Source: Herpetosiphon geysericola | GTDB taxonomy: Bacteria > Chloroflexota > Chloroflexia > Chloroflexales > Herpetosiphonaceae | Assembly (NCBI RefSeq): GCF_001306135.1 | Contig: NZ_LGKP01000013.1 | Location: forward strand, 62,001-126,000 | Reading direction: 5' to 3' | Length of the DNA stretch: 64,000 bases | Shown: piece by piece, positions 33,818 to 43,169 of the stretch | Position numbering within the stretch: the stretch's first letter is position 1 | How the letters are laid out: each line of letters starts with the position of its first letter | Notes under the pieces: model-generated | What the model was told of the DNA's origin: nothing | Database searches by the model: none | What the model saw: only the letters and a program-made list of their open reading frames with translations | Program-made: the position numbers and the translations under genes

Positions 33818-33956
33818 GTCGTTAATTTTTTGATAGCAAATATTCTGCTATACAAAATCAAACGTATGACTACCAACGCTGTTTGGCATAAAAATGTGTT
33901 ACCCTAAAGCTGAGCCGAAGCCTACCCCAAGGCTTTGGATAGTGTGAGATGCTCGT

Positions 33957-34931
33957 ATGAAAAACCCGTACACGATTTCACGAACCGATCTCCAGATGGC
34001 GCCAATTGGCTATGGCTGTATGACGATTGGGGGTAATTGGAGCAACGAGCCGTGGACGAGCAGCGAATATGAAACTGGGCGCAAAGCCCTTGCTGCGGCA
34101 CTGGAGCAGGATATTACGCTGTTTGATCATGCTGATATTTACACGCGCGGCAAATCGGAGCGAATTTTTGGCGAGCTTTTGGCTGAACAACCAAGCTTGC
34201 GCGATCAGATCGTTTTGCAATCGAAGTGTGGCATTCGCTTTGCAGATGAGCCTGCTGGCTCGCCGCAACGCTACGATTTTAGTTACGACCATATTATTGC
34301 CTCGGTTGAAGGCAGCCTCAAACGGCTCAACACCGATCACCTTGATCTGCTGCTGTTACACCGCCCTGATATGCTGGTCGAGCCAGAGGAAATTGCGCGG
34401 GCGTTTGATCAATTGCAACAAAGCGGCAAGGTACGCTATTTTGGGGTCAGCAACCATTCGCCAGCCCAAATTGAGCTAACCCAAGCGGCGCTTGACCAGC
34501 CGTTGGTGGTTAATCAAGTGCAATTGAGCTTGTTGCACCATCAATTAATTAGCGAAGGCATTGATACCAATCGCAGCAATTTGGCTTTTAATGCAGCTTT
34601 TGGCTTGCTTGATTATTGTCGTTTGCACAAGATTCAAATTCAAGCGTGGGGGCCATTGTCTGGTGGTCAGTTAGTTAATTTCAAGGATGATGCGCCAGCC
34701 AATGTTAAGGCAACTGCGGCCTTGGTCAATCAATTGGCTGAACAGTATGGCGTAAGCTCCGAAGCGATTCAATTGGCATGGTTGTTGCGTCACCCAGCCC
34801 AGATTTTGCCAATTATTGGCACCACCAACCCAGGCCGAATTGCTGCCACCAAAGAAGCGTTGCAAATCGAACTCAATCGCGAAGAATGGTATCATCTGCT
34901 AGCAGCAGCCCGCACCGCAAACGTGCCTTAA
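33957..34931 (+). CDS. Aldo/keto reductase (YdhF-like)
   Basis: 324 residues. The catalytic tetrad of the family is visible: Asp and Tyr in FDHADIYTRGKSE, Lys in LQSKCGIRF and His in LLLLHRPDML. The NADP-binding end is marked by PIIGTTNPGRI near residue 280. Such enzymes reduce aldehydes and ketones with NADPH in the cytosol. Similarity is closest to the YdhF-type oxidoreductases (long loop GSPQRYDFSYDHI). Substrate unknown. A bidirectional hairpin follows the stop. Confidence 0.92.
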   Translation: MKNPYTISRTDLQMAPIGYGCMTIGGNWSNEPWTSSEYETGRKALAAALEQDITLFDHADIYTRGKSERIFGELLAEQPSLRDQIVLQSKCGIRFADEPAGSPQRYDFSYDHIIASVEGSLKRLNTDHLDLLLLHRPDMLVEPEEIARAFDQLQQSGKVRYFGVSNHSPAQIELTQAALDQPLVVNQVQLSLLHHQLISEGIDTNRSNLAFNAAFGLLDYCRLHKIQIQAWGPLSGGQLVNFKDDAPANVKATAALVNQLAEQYGVSSEAIQLAWLLRHPAQILPIIGTTNPGRIAATKEALQIELNREEWYHLLAAARTANVP

Positions 34932-34942
34932 GCAGATTAAAC

Positions 34943-34967
34943 GAGCGCTGTGGTTACCACAGCGCTC
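34943..34967. terminator. Bidirectional terminator hairpin
   Basis: GAGCGCTGTGGT and ACCACAGCGCTC (34943-34954, 34956-34967) form a 25-base near-continuous palindrome between convergent stops. Confidence 0.8.
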
Positions 34968-35412
34968 ATTCCAATGCATAAAATCGATCGATCAAGCTTT
35001 GATCAAAGGTCATATCATGGCTGATGAGCATCGGGACGCCCACGCTACCAGTAAAGACAATCATTGGGCCACACCAGGCGACGATTTGATGCACAATCCA
35101 TAAGACAAGTTCATAATTCCCTTTGTGAAAATGAATATCGAGTGGTTCGTGCTCGTCGCCCTTGAAGTCACTAAACCAGATTGGCGTATACTGATAGGCT
35201 TCGCGACCTTGAATATATAAATCGCAAACCTTATCATTAATCATTTCGCTGACTGTATACTCAGGAAAACGCTGAAAGAAGGCCCGCATTTCGGCTAGGC
35301 TGGGATAGCGACTATCAGCATGTAATTTTGGTAGCGTAATCCCATATTCGGCTAACCAATCAGCCATCTCAGGATCACACATAACTGGAATCATGATGAT
35401 TGAATCACCCAT
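34966..35412 (-). CDS. Hypothetical cytosolic protein (148 residues)
   Basis: 148 residues from ATG 35412, which has AAGGAG 6 bases upstream; the longer frame runs into the divergent gene and is rejected. Acidic and aromatic: MADWLAEYGITLPKLHADSR, later YQYTPIWFSDFKGDEHEPLD and HFHKGNYELVLWIVHQIV. The fold is not recognised; it could be an immunity or small sensor protein, but nothing supports either. Divergent from the GT87-like gene. Confidence 0.7.
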   Translation of the reverse strand: MGDSIIMIPVMCDPEMADWLAEYGITLPKLHADSRYPSLAEMRAFFQRFPEYTVSEMINDKVCDLYIQGREAYQYTPIWFSDFKGDEHEPLDIHFHKGNYELVLWIVHQIVAWCGPMIVFTGSVGVPMLISHDMTFDQSLIDRFYALE

Positions 35413-35506
35413 AAATCTCCTTATTGAAAAGCTTTGAACTGCGTCAGTTGTTATTCGCAGCGCAGCAGCTCGGTAAACATCGTTGAAGTATTGAGGAACG
35501 CAACCG

Positions 35507-36448
35507 ATGAGCCAACAACCAACCATCAATTGGCGAAGAATTGCATGGATTAGTTCGATTGTGATGGTGCTCTTTTATATTGGGATCTCATTTTTCTTTG
35601 ATTATGGCAGTGATTTATATAATCATTATATGCCATTTGCCAAAGGTTGCCTTGATTGTGGCTATGTTCCCTATTATGCGCGTTGGTTTTTGGCTCCATT
35701 AGCGCTTTTGCCAAAGAGCTTGCTTGCGTGGCCAATTTGGAACATCATTATGTTTGCAGTTCTATTTTGGCTGATTTACACGCTTGATGTTAATCCATTA
35801 ATCGTAGCCTCGTTTGCGGTTATTGGCCAATTTTGGTTGGGTCAGATTGATATTTATTTATGCATTGGAATTTATTTAATTCTCAAGCACGAAAATCCAT
35901 TGGTGAATGGAATTGGCTTATGCTTTTTGGCAATTAAGCCGCAAATTATGGCCTTAGCTATGCTCTATCTGCTGATTGGCCAACCATTGCCTGTTTTAGC
36001 CAAAATGTTGGTAGCACCGATTATTCTGGCCTTGCTCAGTTTTGCGGTGTTTGGCATCGATTGGCCTGTGCGTTGGTTGACCAATACTGAATCGTTGCCA
36101 GTGCATATGTGGCGCTATTCAGCCTTAGATACCTGGCGTTTTGGCTTGCCATTTATTTGGATTCCCCTGCTTTTCAAGCAGCGCGATTTGCGAATTGTGC
36201 TGAGTATTGCGGTGATGGCCCTCGCTTCGCCGTTCTTCGGTATTTACACCTACATGGTTTTGGTCTTGTTCTACCCTAAATGGTGGACGATTCCGTTATC
36301 GTATGCATGGGTTTTGTTTATTCCCTTGGCTGGCTCAACCGCCATGCGCTTTGCTTGGATTCTGCCGTTGGCGATTATTATCCATATTTGCTATACGAAT
36401 TGGCCGCAAAGTTGGTGGGCGCAACGTCAACAACGTTTGGCCAACTAA
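35507..36448 (+). CDS. GT87-like (DUF2029) membrane protein
   Basis: 313 residues with about nine membrane segments. An early acidic loop (FDYGSDLYNHYMPFAKGC) and the later FLAIKPQIMALAMLYLLI resemble the mannosyltransferase-like GT87/DUF2029 family, in which an early Asp is catalytic and K-P-Q is conserved. It is shorter than typical members (about 400). GAGGAA precedes the ATG. If active it would use a polyprenyl-phosphate sugar outside the membrane. A strong terminator follows. Confidence 0.7.
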   Translation: MSQQPTINWRRIAWISSIVMVLFYIGISFFFDYGSDLYNHYMPFAKGCLDCGYVPYYARWFLAPLALLPKSLLAWPIWNIIMFAVLFWLIYTLDVNPLIVASFAVIGQFWLGQIDIYLCIGIYLILKHENPLVNGIGLCFLAIKPQIMALAMLYLLIGQPLPVLAKMLVAPIILALLSFAVFGIDWPVRWLTNTESLPVHMWRYSALDTWRFGLPFIWIPLLFKQRDLRIVLSIAVMALASPFFGIYTYMVLVLFYPKWWTIPLSYAWVLFIPLAGSTAMRFAWILPLAIIIHICYTNWPQSWWAQRQQRLAN

Positions 36449-36490
36449 ATTCTGCCGCATCTAGCCGCAAGCATAGTGCTACTTGCGCGC

Positions 36491-36531
36491 ATCTCAGCAG
36501 GAAACAGGCTTGTTTTCTGCTGAGATTTTTT
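36491..36531 (+). terminator. Strong intrinsic terminator
   Basis: 16-bp stem (36491-36506, 36511-36526; one G-U pair), loop GGCT, followed by six T. Confidence 0.92.
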
Positions 36532-36583
36532 AGATAATGGCTACAACGTAACTTAGAATACTGAATTATTGGGAGGAGGATGG

Positions 36584-37306
36584 ATGCAACGCTGGCTTGC
36601 CCAAGGATTGATCTTAATTGCGGTTGTGGTAGCAAGTATTGGGGCCTTGGTTTGGATTAATCAGCAGCAGAATTGCCAAAAAGTCAGCCTGCTTTTTATT
36701 GGCAATAGCCATACCTATGGCCATGATATGCCCAATTTGTTGGCGGAATTGGCTGCTGCTGGTGAGCCGCGTTATTGCCTTGAAATTGAAACCGTGGTTG
36801 AAGGTGGCGCAAGCCTAGCCAAGCATTGGCAGGATGGAGTGGGATTGCAAGCCTTGCAACGCCAGCAATGGCAGTATGTTGTGTTGCAAGAACGCAGCCT
36901 TGGGCCAATTGAAGATCCGCAAGGCTTTCAACAGGCAGCAAGCCGCTGGATGCAGACGATTCGCCAGCAAGGCGCAACGCCAGTGCTTTTTGTGACGTGG
37001 GCGCGCGAGTATGCGCCAGAGCAGCAAGCCCAGATTAATGCAGCTTATGCCCAAACTGCTGGGCAACAGGCAATCTTGGTTAAGGTTGGTGCTGCTTGGC
37101 AACAGGTTCGCCAACGCGATCGCTCCATCGCACTCTACGAGCCAGATCAAAACCACGCCACATTAAACGGCGCCTATTTAACCGCCTGCGTTTTTTACAC
37201 AACCCTCTTGCGGCCACCAAGCCAAAGTTTGCCAAATTTAACCGATTTGCCCGATGCCCAAGCCCAATACTTGCAGCAGGTTGCGTGGGACGTAACTCAA
37301 AACTAA
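36584..37306 (+). CDS. Membrane-anchored SGNH/GDSL-like hydrolase
   Basis: 240 residues from ATG 36584, with GGAGGAGG just upstream. An N-terminal signal anchor (LILIAVVVASIGALVWI) is followed by LLFIGNSHTYGHDMPNLL, the SGNH block I with nucleophile Ser42. Block V is DQNHATLNGAYL, an Asp and His pair, and VLQERSLGP corresponds to the middle block. The enzyme probably acts outside the membrane on an acyl or sugar ester; substrate unknown. Confidence 0.83.
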   Translation: MQRWLAQGLILIAVVVASIGALVWINQQQNCQKVSLLFIGNSHTYGHDMPNLLAELAAAGEPRYCLEIETVVEGGASLAKHWQDGVGLQALQRQQWQYVVLQERSLGPIEDPQGFQQAASRWMQTIRQQGATPVLFVTWAREYAPEQQAQINAAYAQTAGQQAILVKVGAAWQQVRQRDRSIALYEPDQNHATLNGAYLTACVFYTTLLRPPSQSLPNLTDLPDAQAQYLQQVAWDVTQN

Positions 37307-37329
37307 GGATTCTATTGAGCCAGCCTTTC

Positions 37330-37338
37330 TGCTATAAT
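37330..37338 (+). promoter_or_regulatory. Extended -10 promoter of the FG-GAP protein gene
   Basis: TGCTATAAT, a full extended -10 element, about 62 bases before the ATG at 37401. No -35 is needed for this class. Confidence 0.6.
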
Positions 37339-37400
37339 TTGTTAGAACTTCATTAGAGAGAACAACCAAGCTTCACACTCGATTGATGGGAGATTTTCGC

Positions 37401-39080
37401 ATGACAACCAGCTTTTTTCGGCGTGGCCTGCTCGCAAGTGTTGGCACTCTTTTGGTGGGCAGTGTATTGATTGTTAATGCTAACAGTCAAGGTTTAACTG
37501 TTCCCAACCTACCCAATCTTATTGATTTTCAGCCAGTGGTAACTTATGCTGCGCCAAGTCGGCCTTGTGAATTAGGCCGCGGCGACTTTAACGGCGATGG
37601 TTTTGTTGATTTGGCAACGACTAATCAATTGGTAGGTGAAGTTCAGATCTTTATCAATGATGGTGCTGGTGGTTTTCCTACCCGCGCGAGTTATGAGATT
37701 GCCGCTCCTTGTGGAATTGATGTTGGCAGGCTGAACAATGATCAGCACCTCGATATTGTGGTGACAAATCAAAACTCAAATCGACTGGTTGTGATGCTGG
37801 GCAATGGCGATGGCACGTTCGTGCTGGGACAATCGTTTGCTACTGGTTCACGCCCAACCGATGTGATTTTGGCCGATTTCAACCAAGATACCCGGCTCGA
37901 TGTGGTCGTAACCAACATTAATAGCCAAAGTTTGAGTGTTTTATTGGGCAACGGGAATGGTACATTTGCCAATCAGGTTGTTTATAGCGTGCAAGCATCG
38001 CCAACGCTCGAAGCAGTGGGTGATCTGACTGGCGATGGCTATCCTGAGGTGGTTGTGGCTAATGCTGGCAGCGATAGCATCAGCGTGCTGCGCAATAACG
38101 CCAATGGAAATTTTGCTGCTGCGGTGCATTATCCAGTTGGACAGATTCCGCATAGCGCTGGAATTGGTGATATTGATGCTGATGGCGATAACGATATTCT
38201 TGCTGTGAATCGCTGGGAACAAAGCATGACCCGCTTGATTAATAATGGCACTGGGAGCTTTAGCCCACTTACGCCAACTATTTTCTTGCAAGGCCCGGGC
38301 GATATTGAAATCAGCGACCTTGATGGCGATGGCGTGCTGGATATTTTGGCAACCAATACGATTACCGATGTCGATCCTGGCACGGTCAGCATTTACTTTG
38401 GTTTAGGTAATGCCAATTTTAGCTCGCCGCAAATCGTGACTGTCGGCGTGCATCCAACCTCATTAATCTATGCCGATTTGAATAACGATGGTTTAATTGA
38501 TCTTGCCACCTCGAATTTTTATGGCGATAGCATTAGTATTTTGTTGCGCCGCGTTCCGCTTGCAACCGCAACGCCGACCAGCACCTCAACGAGTATGCCA
38601 ACTGAAACACCAACCACTACTGCAACGCCAACCGAAATTCCAACCATCACACCAACAGTGCAGCCAAGCGTTACGCCAGGGGTTGGAAACTCGCTGACCT
38701 TCTTGCCTTTGGTCACGAATCAGCGCCAGATCTTTCCGATGGTGATCAATCCAATTGCCCAAGCCTTGATTCCGATCGCTCAGCAAGGCCAAATTTACTA
38801 CACCACGACCTTGACGATCAATGGCCCATTGCCAGCAACTGGTCGTTTCTATCTCTCGGCGCGCAGCGATGCGGTGGCCGAAGTACGGGTTGATGATCGC
38901 ATGACGGTTTGGGCGAATAATCAAATTTTGTATGAAAATACCTTGACCACGCCGCAAATTGTTGAAGTTTCGCGCAGCGAGTTGCAAACATGGCTCGATC
39001 AACCGCTAACAATTACCTTCCGCGATGTGGCTGGCTCGGTCTATGGCAATAGCGAAGTTTGGTTAATTTGGCAGCCCTAA
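37401..39080 (+). CDS. Secreted FG-GAP/VCBS repeat protein
   Basis: 559 residues from ATG 37401 (GGGAG upstream). A signal peptide (RRGLLASVGTLLVGSVLIVN) is followed by about seven FG-GAP units with calcium-type loops: DFNGDGFVDLATTNQ, DLTGDGYPEVVVANAG, DIDADGDNDILAVN, DLDGDGVLDILATN, DLNNDGLIDLATSN. Together they should form a seven-bladed beta-propeller (residues 50-390). A Thr/Pro-rich linker (to about 455) leads to a beta-rich C-terminal domain of unknown family. Probably an extracellular binding protein. A bidirectional hairpin follows. Confidence 0.88.
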   Translation: MTTSFFRRGLLASVGTLLVGSVLIVNANSQGLTVPNLPNLIDFQPVVTYAAPSRPCELGRGDFNGDGFVDLATTNQLVGEVQIFINDGAGGFPTRASYEIAAPCGIDVGRLNNDQHLDIVVTNQNSNRLVVMLGNGDGTFVLGQSFATGSRPTDVILADFNQDTRLDVVVTNINSQSLSVLLGNGNGTFANQVVYSVQASPTLEAVGDLTGDGYPEVVVANAGSDSISVLRNNANGNFAAAVHYPVGQIPHSAGIGDIDADGDNDILAVNRWEQSMTRLINNGTGSFSPLTPTIFLQGPGDIEISDLDGDGVLDILATNTITDVDPGTVSIYFGLGNANFSSPQIVTVGVHPTSLIYADLNNDGLIDLATSNFYGDSISILLRRVPLATATPTSTSTSMPTETPTTTATPTEIPTITPTVQPSVTPGVGNSLTFLPLVTNQRQIFPMVINPIAQALIPIAQQGQIYYTTTLTINGPLPATGRFYLSARSDAVAEVRVDDRMTVWANNQILYENTLTTPQIVEVSRSELQTWLDQPLTITFRDVAGSVYGNSEVWLIWQP

Positions 39081-39104
39081 TCCATTCAGAGAGCTAAAAT
39101 AAAG

Positions 39105-39134
39105 CAAGGCGCTGGTATAAAAACCAGCGCCTTG
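39105..39134. terminator. Bidirectional terminator hairpin
   Basis: CAAGGCGCTGGT and ACCAGCGCCTTG (39105-39116, 39123-39134), 6-base A-rich loop, between convergent genes. Confidence 0.82.
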
Positions 39135-39148
39135 TGTGTTTAAAGCAA

Positions 39149-41389
39149 TTATTCGACGATCAAGGTTTCGTAGGCTGAATAGACATTGCCATCAAAATCT
39201 TCGGCAAAGAAACCAACCAAATAGTTGCCTGCTGGAGCTGGCTCAAGCTTCCATGTAAAGTTATCCGAGCCAAAAACGAAATCTTCGCCTTCGTAATTGA
39301 CAAATTCGCTCTCGCCTGTTTGCTGCGATTCTTCGAGCCAAGTATCGAGCAGCACAAATTTATCGCCGGGCTTGGGGTTGATTTCGCGCAACGAGCCGGT
39401 ATCTTCCTTGCCCGTGTAGCCCAGCACTTGCACCAACTCGCCATTGCTGAACAACAACAAAGCGCGGCGGCTCTTTTTGCCTTTGGCGGTCGTGTACAAG
39501 CCTTCAACCGTGTAGGTTGCCTCTTCTGGCGACGCGCCATAATCTTCGGGGCTGAATAAGGCTAAGCTCGATTGGGTTTCGTTCTGCATGGCAAACACTT
39601 GGGTATCCCACTCGAACTCAATATCAATCGTTGAGGCCGTGCCCCAATCGGGATAAAAGACCCCGCCAATTTCGCGCGTTTGCTCAGCATCAAGATAATC
39701 CATATCCAACACGCGAATTGCATCGGATTCTTGATCGTAATAGCCGATGAAGATATAAACAAAGGCAATATTATCGCCAGTGATGCTGCTGTTGAGCACA
39801 ACAGGCCGATCGAGGCTGGCAGTTGTGGACGAAAGCTGAATCGGCGCAACCGTAATTGGGTCGGCACCAGGAGCTTCGACATCGCCGACATCGACTGGTT
39901 CAGGCGTTGGCTGGCGTTCGATGGTTGCGGTTGGTTGCTCAACGGTGGTTGGCAAGGGCTTTTTGGCGTATTGGAAGGCCAAAAATTCATCCCACAACGA
40001 ATCATTAACGAAGCTTACCGCGACCGTGTTATACGATTTATAGCCAGCATCGGCGCTCGTGTAGAGCTTCGAATTGGGAAAGTGAATCGAAATGCCAGTT
40101 GCGCCAGCTTTTTCGTCGCCATGTTTTTCTTCGATCAAGCTCTTGTCGATGGCCTTAATCAAGTCGTCGGCGGCTTTATTGACGCTTGGCACATTGACTT
40201 TTTGCTTGAGCAATTGGGCAAAGTGGCCAAGATCAATATAGGGCTTGGGCTGATCGCTATCAAAAACACTCTCGAAGGCTTGGGTATAGCGGCGGGCGGC
40301 GGCTATATCTTTGCGTTCGGCCTCGGCCAAGGTGATCACTAAGCGATCAAGCGCATCAATAACTGCTGGCAATTTGCCCAAATCAACCGCTGTGAGCGTA
40401 ATGGCCTTACGCTCTTGCACTAACACTTCTTCGGCAGAGACCTCGCCATCGAAGTCGTAGGTACGCGAAACATACTTGGCCCGTGCATCGTCATCGAGAA
40501 TTTGTTGATCTTGCTCGATGTAACTATCGACGATCGCCCGCGAAAGCTCAGCGCCATCAATCTCTGGGCTATCGGTTAGGCGGCCAAGAATGGCGGCATA
40601 GGCCCAACCAAGCGATGGCTCGACCTCTTGCGAGGCCACTGCATAGCGGGCATAGGGCGCAATCGCGCTATAGACCTCAACATGGCTCATCAAACATGCA
40701 TCAAAGCCAATCAGTTCAAATTCGCCAATTCCGGTTTCAGCGATGATATGTTCAAAAGCTTCGCTCATTTCCATCAGAAACAGCATATCGCCAAAGCTCT
40801 CGGCCAAGGGAATATCGTGGCGACCCAAAGTTGAAGGTTCGGGGTCAGTCCAGCCACCTGGCCAGCCCGAGCCATGATCCGACATAATGAGCACATATTT
40901 ATCCGAGGGATAGGCTTTGGCAGCCCATGTGACAAAATCGATCAGCGTATCTGCATCGGCCATGTTTTGCTCGCCAAGGTCGGCAAGTTCCTTGGAGTTC
41001 ATTTGCTCAAGGTTGTCGTCTTGTTCGATGTAAAAGCGTTTGGTGCTGGTCCAATCGCCATCGCCATCGTAGCCACCATCGTAGCGATCCATTTGGGCGA
41101 CCACGCGCACCCGATCGGTCGAGCCAACCAATTCGGCCTCGTTGAGATCGTTGAGCATATCTTCCTCAAGAATCTCATCGTCGGCATCGGAGTAGAGCAT
41201 AATCAGCCAGGTCTGATCATCGCGGCCAGCGGCGGTGCGGGTTGGAGCGGCAGGTGTGGCTTGGCCAGCAATCGGAGTGCGTTTTGCCACCGGAGTTGGT
41301 TCGGAGAGATCGGCACAAGCGGCTAAGAGCAAGAGTAAAACGAAGCTAAAACGCGTCAAACGCCAGCGTCGCGGCGCAATCTGCTGCAT
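39149..41389 (-). CDS. Clostripain-family (C11) peptidase lipoprotein
   Basis: 746 residues. Lipoprotein signal with lipobox LLAAC (Cys25). The C11 core has the catalytic His172 in LIMSDHGSGW and Cys232 in GFDACLMSHVEVY; WLIMLYSDADDE starts the caspase-like fold. A Thr/Pro linker near residue 490 leads to a beta-rich C-terminal domain (about 515-746). C11 peptidases cleave after Arg or Lys; many mature by self-cleavage. AGGAG precedes the ATG. Likely displayed on the outer face of the membrane, fitting a degradative or predatory life style (inference). Confidence 0.9.
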   Translation of the reverse strand: MQQIAPRRWRLTRFSFVLLLLLAACADLSEPTPVAKRTPIAGQATPAAPTRTAAGRDDQTWLIMLYSDADDEILEEDMLNDLNEAELVGSTDRVRVVAQMDRYDGGYDGDGDWTSTKRFYIEQDDNLEQMNSKELADLGEQNMADADTLIDFVTWAAKAYPSDKYVLIMSDHGSGWPGGWTDPEPSTLGRHDIPLAESFGDMLFLMEMSEAFEHIIAETGIGEFELIGFDACLMSHVEVYSAIAPYARYAVASQEVEPSLGWAYAAILGRLTDSPEIDGAELSRAIVDSYIEQDQQILDDDARAKYVSRTYDFDGEVSAEEVLVQERKAITLTAVDLGKLPAVIDALDRLVITLAEAERKDIAAARRYTQAFESVFDSDQPKPYIDLGHFAQLLKQKVNVPSVNKAADDLIKAIDKSLIEEKHGDEKAGATGISIHFPNSKLYTSADAGYKSYNTVAVSFVNDSLWDEFLAFQYAKKPLPTTVEQPTATIERQPTPEPVDVGDVEAPGADPITVAPIQLSSTTASLDRPVVLNSSITGDNIAFVYIFIGYYDQESDAIRVLDMDYLDAEQTREIGGVFYPDWGTASTIDIEFEWDTQVFAMQNETQSSLALFSPEDYGASPEEATYTVEGLYTTAKGKKSRRALLLFSNGELVQVLGYTGKEDTGSLREINPKPGDKFVLLDTWLEESQQTGESEFVNYEGEDFVFGSDNFTWKLEPAPAGNYLVGFFAEDFDGNVYSAYETLIVE

Positions 41390-41445
41390 ACAACACTCCT
41401 ACAAAGTGCAAAAATCGGCGAGTATATCCAATAATGAACTGATGA

Positions 41446-41637
41446 TTATTCGTTGTCGTTGCCACTTGGGCGGCGGCGTTTGCGCAAGGTAATATGTTCG
41501 TCTGCTTCCTTGGCTGGGCGACGATCATGCTGATCGCTCGCGTGATCGAGATGATCATCGACGCTATTGGTTTGAGCTTTTTTCAGCCCATCTTCGGCTG
41601 CTTCGCGAACTTTTTTCGCAATGTCTTCAGGCTTCAT
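41446..41637 (-). CDS. Small highly charged hypothetical protein (63 residues)
   Basis: 63 residues from ATG 41637, which has AAGGAG upstream; the longer frame to 41682 lacks one. Composition is almost all charged and polar: MKPEDIAKKVREAAEDGLKK, His/Asp-rich middle, then a basic THR-free stretch ITLRKRRRPSG. Probably unstructured or a DNA/ion-binding tail. A minus-strand extended -10 lies 82 bases upstream. Function unknown. Confidence 0.65.
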   Translation of the reverse strand: MKPEDIAKKVREAAEDGLKKAQTNSVDDHLDHASDQHDRRPAKEADEHITLRKRRRPSGNDNE

Positions 41638-41718
41638 CAAAGAACTCCTTTTAACGATTAAAGTGCCTAGTAGATAGAGCATCGTGGCGCAGATTTATTG
41701 CAGTTGGGGCATGCTTGG

Positions 41719-41727
41719 ATTATACCA
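41719..41727 (-). promoter_or_regulatory. Extended -10 promoter of the small charged protein
   Basis: TGGTATAAT on the minus strand, giving a leader of about 75 bases. Confidence 0.55.
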
Positions 41728-41779
41728 TCGCTTGCTGCTAGAATACGGCTACAAAGCAAACGAAAAAGGAGAGGTATAG

Positions 41780-41854
41780 CGCATCAGCTATGACATCTAT
41801 GAGCCTGAGGATTGGCCAGCAGAATGGCAACCCTATGCAATTGGCGAACGCTAA
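41780..41854 (+). pseudogene. Possible decayed gene end
   Basis: After an in-frame stop (41777) the reading RISYDIYEPEDWPAEWQPYA then I-G-E-R and a stop looks protein-like, with acidic/Trp/Pro composition unlike random sequence. AAGGAG (41766-41771) lies upstream, but no start codon stands at the right place. It could be a gene fragment left by deletion. Confidence 0.22.
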
Positions 41855-41885
41855 ATGGTTTAGGCCTCGTAGCTGGCCTAAAAGC

Positions 41886-41924
41886 AGAATGCACTATGCT
41901 TTTAATGGGCATAGTGCATTCTGT
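41886..41924 (-). terminator. Terminator of the MFS gene
   Basis: Perfect 15-bp arms (41886-41900, 41910-41924) with a 9-base loop; CTTTTAGG follows on the minus strand. Confidence 0.8.
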
Positions 41925-41945
41925 GGGGTTTGCGATTGGTTCTGA

Positions 41946-43169
41946 TTATGAATGCTCTGCTTCTACATTGCTGGCTATGCTTATGGGCTTTTGAACCCGT
42001 ACTGCTACGATATAGACCCCAATCATCACTGCATAGACGACGAGCAAACAGATGGGGATAATTTCTAGCGACATTCGGCGCGCGAAAACGCCCAACAAAC
42101 TGGGGATGACCGCTATGCCAAAGCCAGTTGCGGTCATTTGCATGCCGATGGTATTGGCTGCATGGTGGTCGCCTACGCGAGTTTTGGTGCCCGACATCAA
42201 AGCGGGAAAGATCGGCGCAATCGCGAGGCCAATGATGGCTACAGCAACTACATTCGCGAGCGGCGAGGGATTCCAGAGCAGCAGCGCTGCCCCAAGAAAT
42301 GCTCCAGTTAAGCCGCCCAACACCAGCCGATGCACTCCTAAACGAGTGGCGATCAGGCCAGCCACAATCCGCCCGATTGTAAAGCTAAACCAATAGCTCC
42401 CAGCAAAGAAGCCCGCCAACGTTGGCTCCACGCCGCGCGATTCGGTCAGCAAACTGTATGTCCAAGTACCAAGCGAGGCCTCACCACCAACATATAGGAA
42501 AAACAGCGTGATGCTAAGCCAAACCCGCGGCTGGCTCAAGGTTGTGCTCATTGGCGTTTTATAATCGGTCAGGCGGATTTCTGGCTCTGCACTGGCGGCA
42601 GCAGTATGCCGACTCCACATATGCCGAGTCAGGGCAAAACAAAGCGCCAAGCCAATTTGGAAGCAGCCGACCACCAAATAGCCAAAGCGCCATGTATTGA
42701 GGTTCGAAAGCCCTAAGGTCATGATGATTGGACCGAGCGTTACCCCAACGCCCCAGCTTGCATGCAACCATTGCATTAGGCCTTCGCTAAAATGGGCTGC
42801 CACATAGGTGTTGAGGCCTGCATCGATCGCGCCAGCGCCCATGCCAGCAAGCGTGCCGAGCGCCGCCATCATCCACCATGCAGGCACAAGGGTATAGCCA
42901 ATTAATGCCACTCCGGTGAGCAAACAACTAATAGCCAGCATTCGGCCTACGCCTAGTCGCGCCAACAACATGCCGCTTAGAAAAGTCGAACCCATATACC
43001 CAACAACCGAGGCGGTCAAAAATAAGCCAATTGCATCAAGCGGCTGGGCGAAACTTGCGCGAATCGAGGGCCAGCCAACTCCCAGCAGTCCATCGGGCAG
43101 CCCAAGAGCCACAAAGGCAATAAACGCGAGGAGAATCAGGCCAAGGTTGGCCGGACGTTGGATCTTCAC
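41946..43169 (-). CDS. MFS transporter
   Basis: 407 residues, 12 membrane segments, GTG start with AAAGGA upstream. Motif-A-like loop GMLLARLGVGRMLAISCLL after helix 2; helix 1 has FVALGLPDGLLGVGWPSIR, and the helix-4/5 region GMGAGAIDAGLNTYVAAHF resembles the FucP/YbjJ-type sugar or multidrug group. The D-A-G-x-N motif is typical of that group. Substrate cannot be told. Monocistronic, ending at a strong hairpin. Confidence 0.85.
   Translation of the reverse strand: MKIQRPANLGLILLAFIAFVALGLPDGLLGVGWPSIRASFAQPLDAIGLFLTASVVGYMGSTFLSGMLLARLGVGRMLAISCLLTGVALIGYTLVPAWWMMAALGTLAGMGAGAIDAGLNTYVAAHFSEGLMQWLHASWGVGVTLGPIIMTLGLSNLNTWRFGYLVVGCFQIGLALCFALTRHMWSRHTAAASAEPEIRLTDYKTPMSTTLSQPRVWLSITLFFLYVGGEASLGTWTYSLLTESRGVEPTLAGFFAGSYWFSFTIGRIVAGLIATRLGVHRLVLGGLTGAFLGAALLLWNPSPLANVVAVAIIGLAIAPIFPALMSGTKTRVGDHHAANTIGMQMTATGFGIAVIPSLLGVFARRMSLEIIPICLLVVYAVMIGVYIVAVRVQKPISIASNVEAEHS

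Noticed and set aside
35413-35529. Extension of the 148-residue hypothetical gene toward the divergent membrane protein
   Set aside because: It overlaps the start of the divergent gene and lacks a ribosome site, while ATG 35412 has a strong one.
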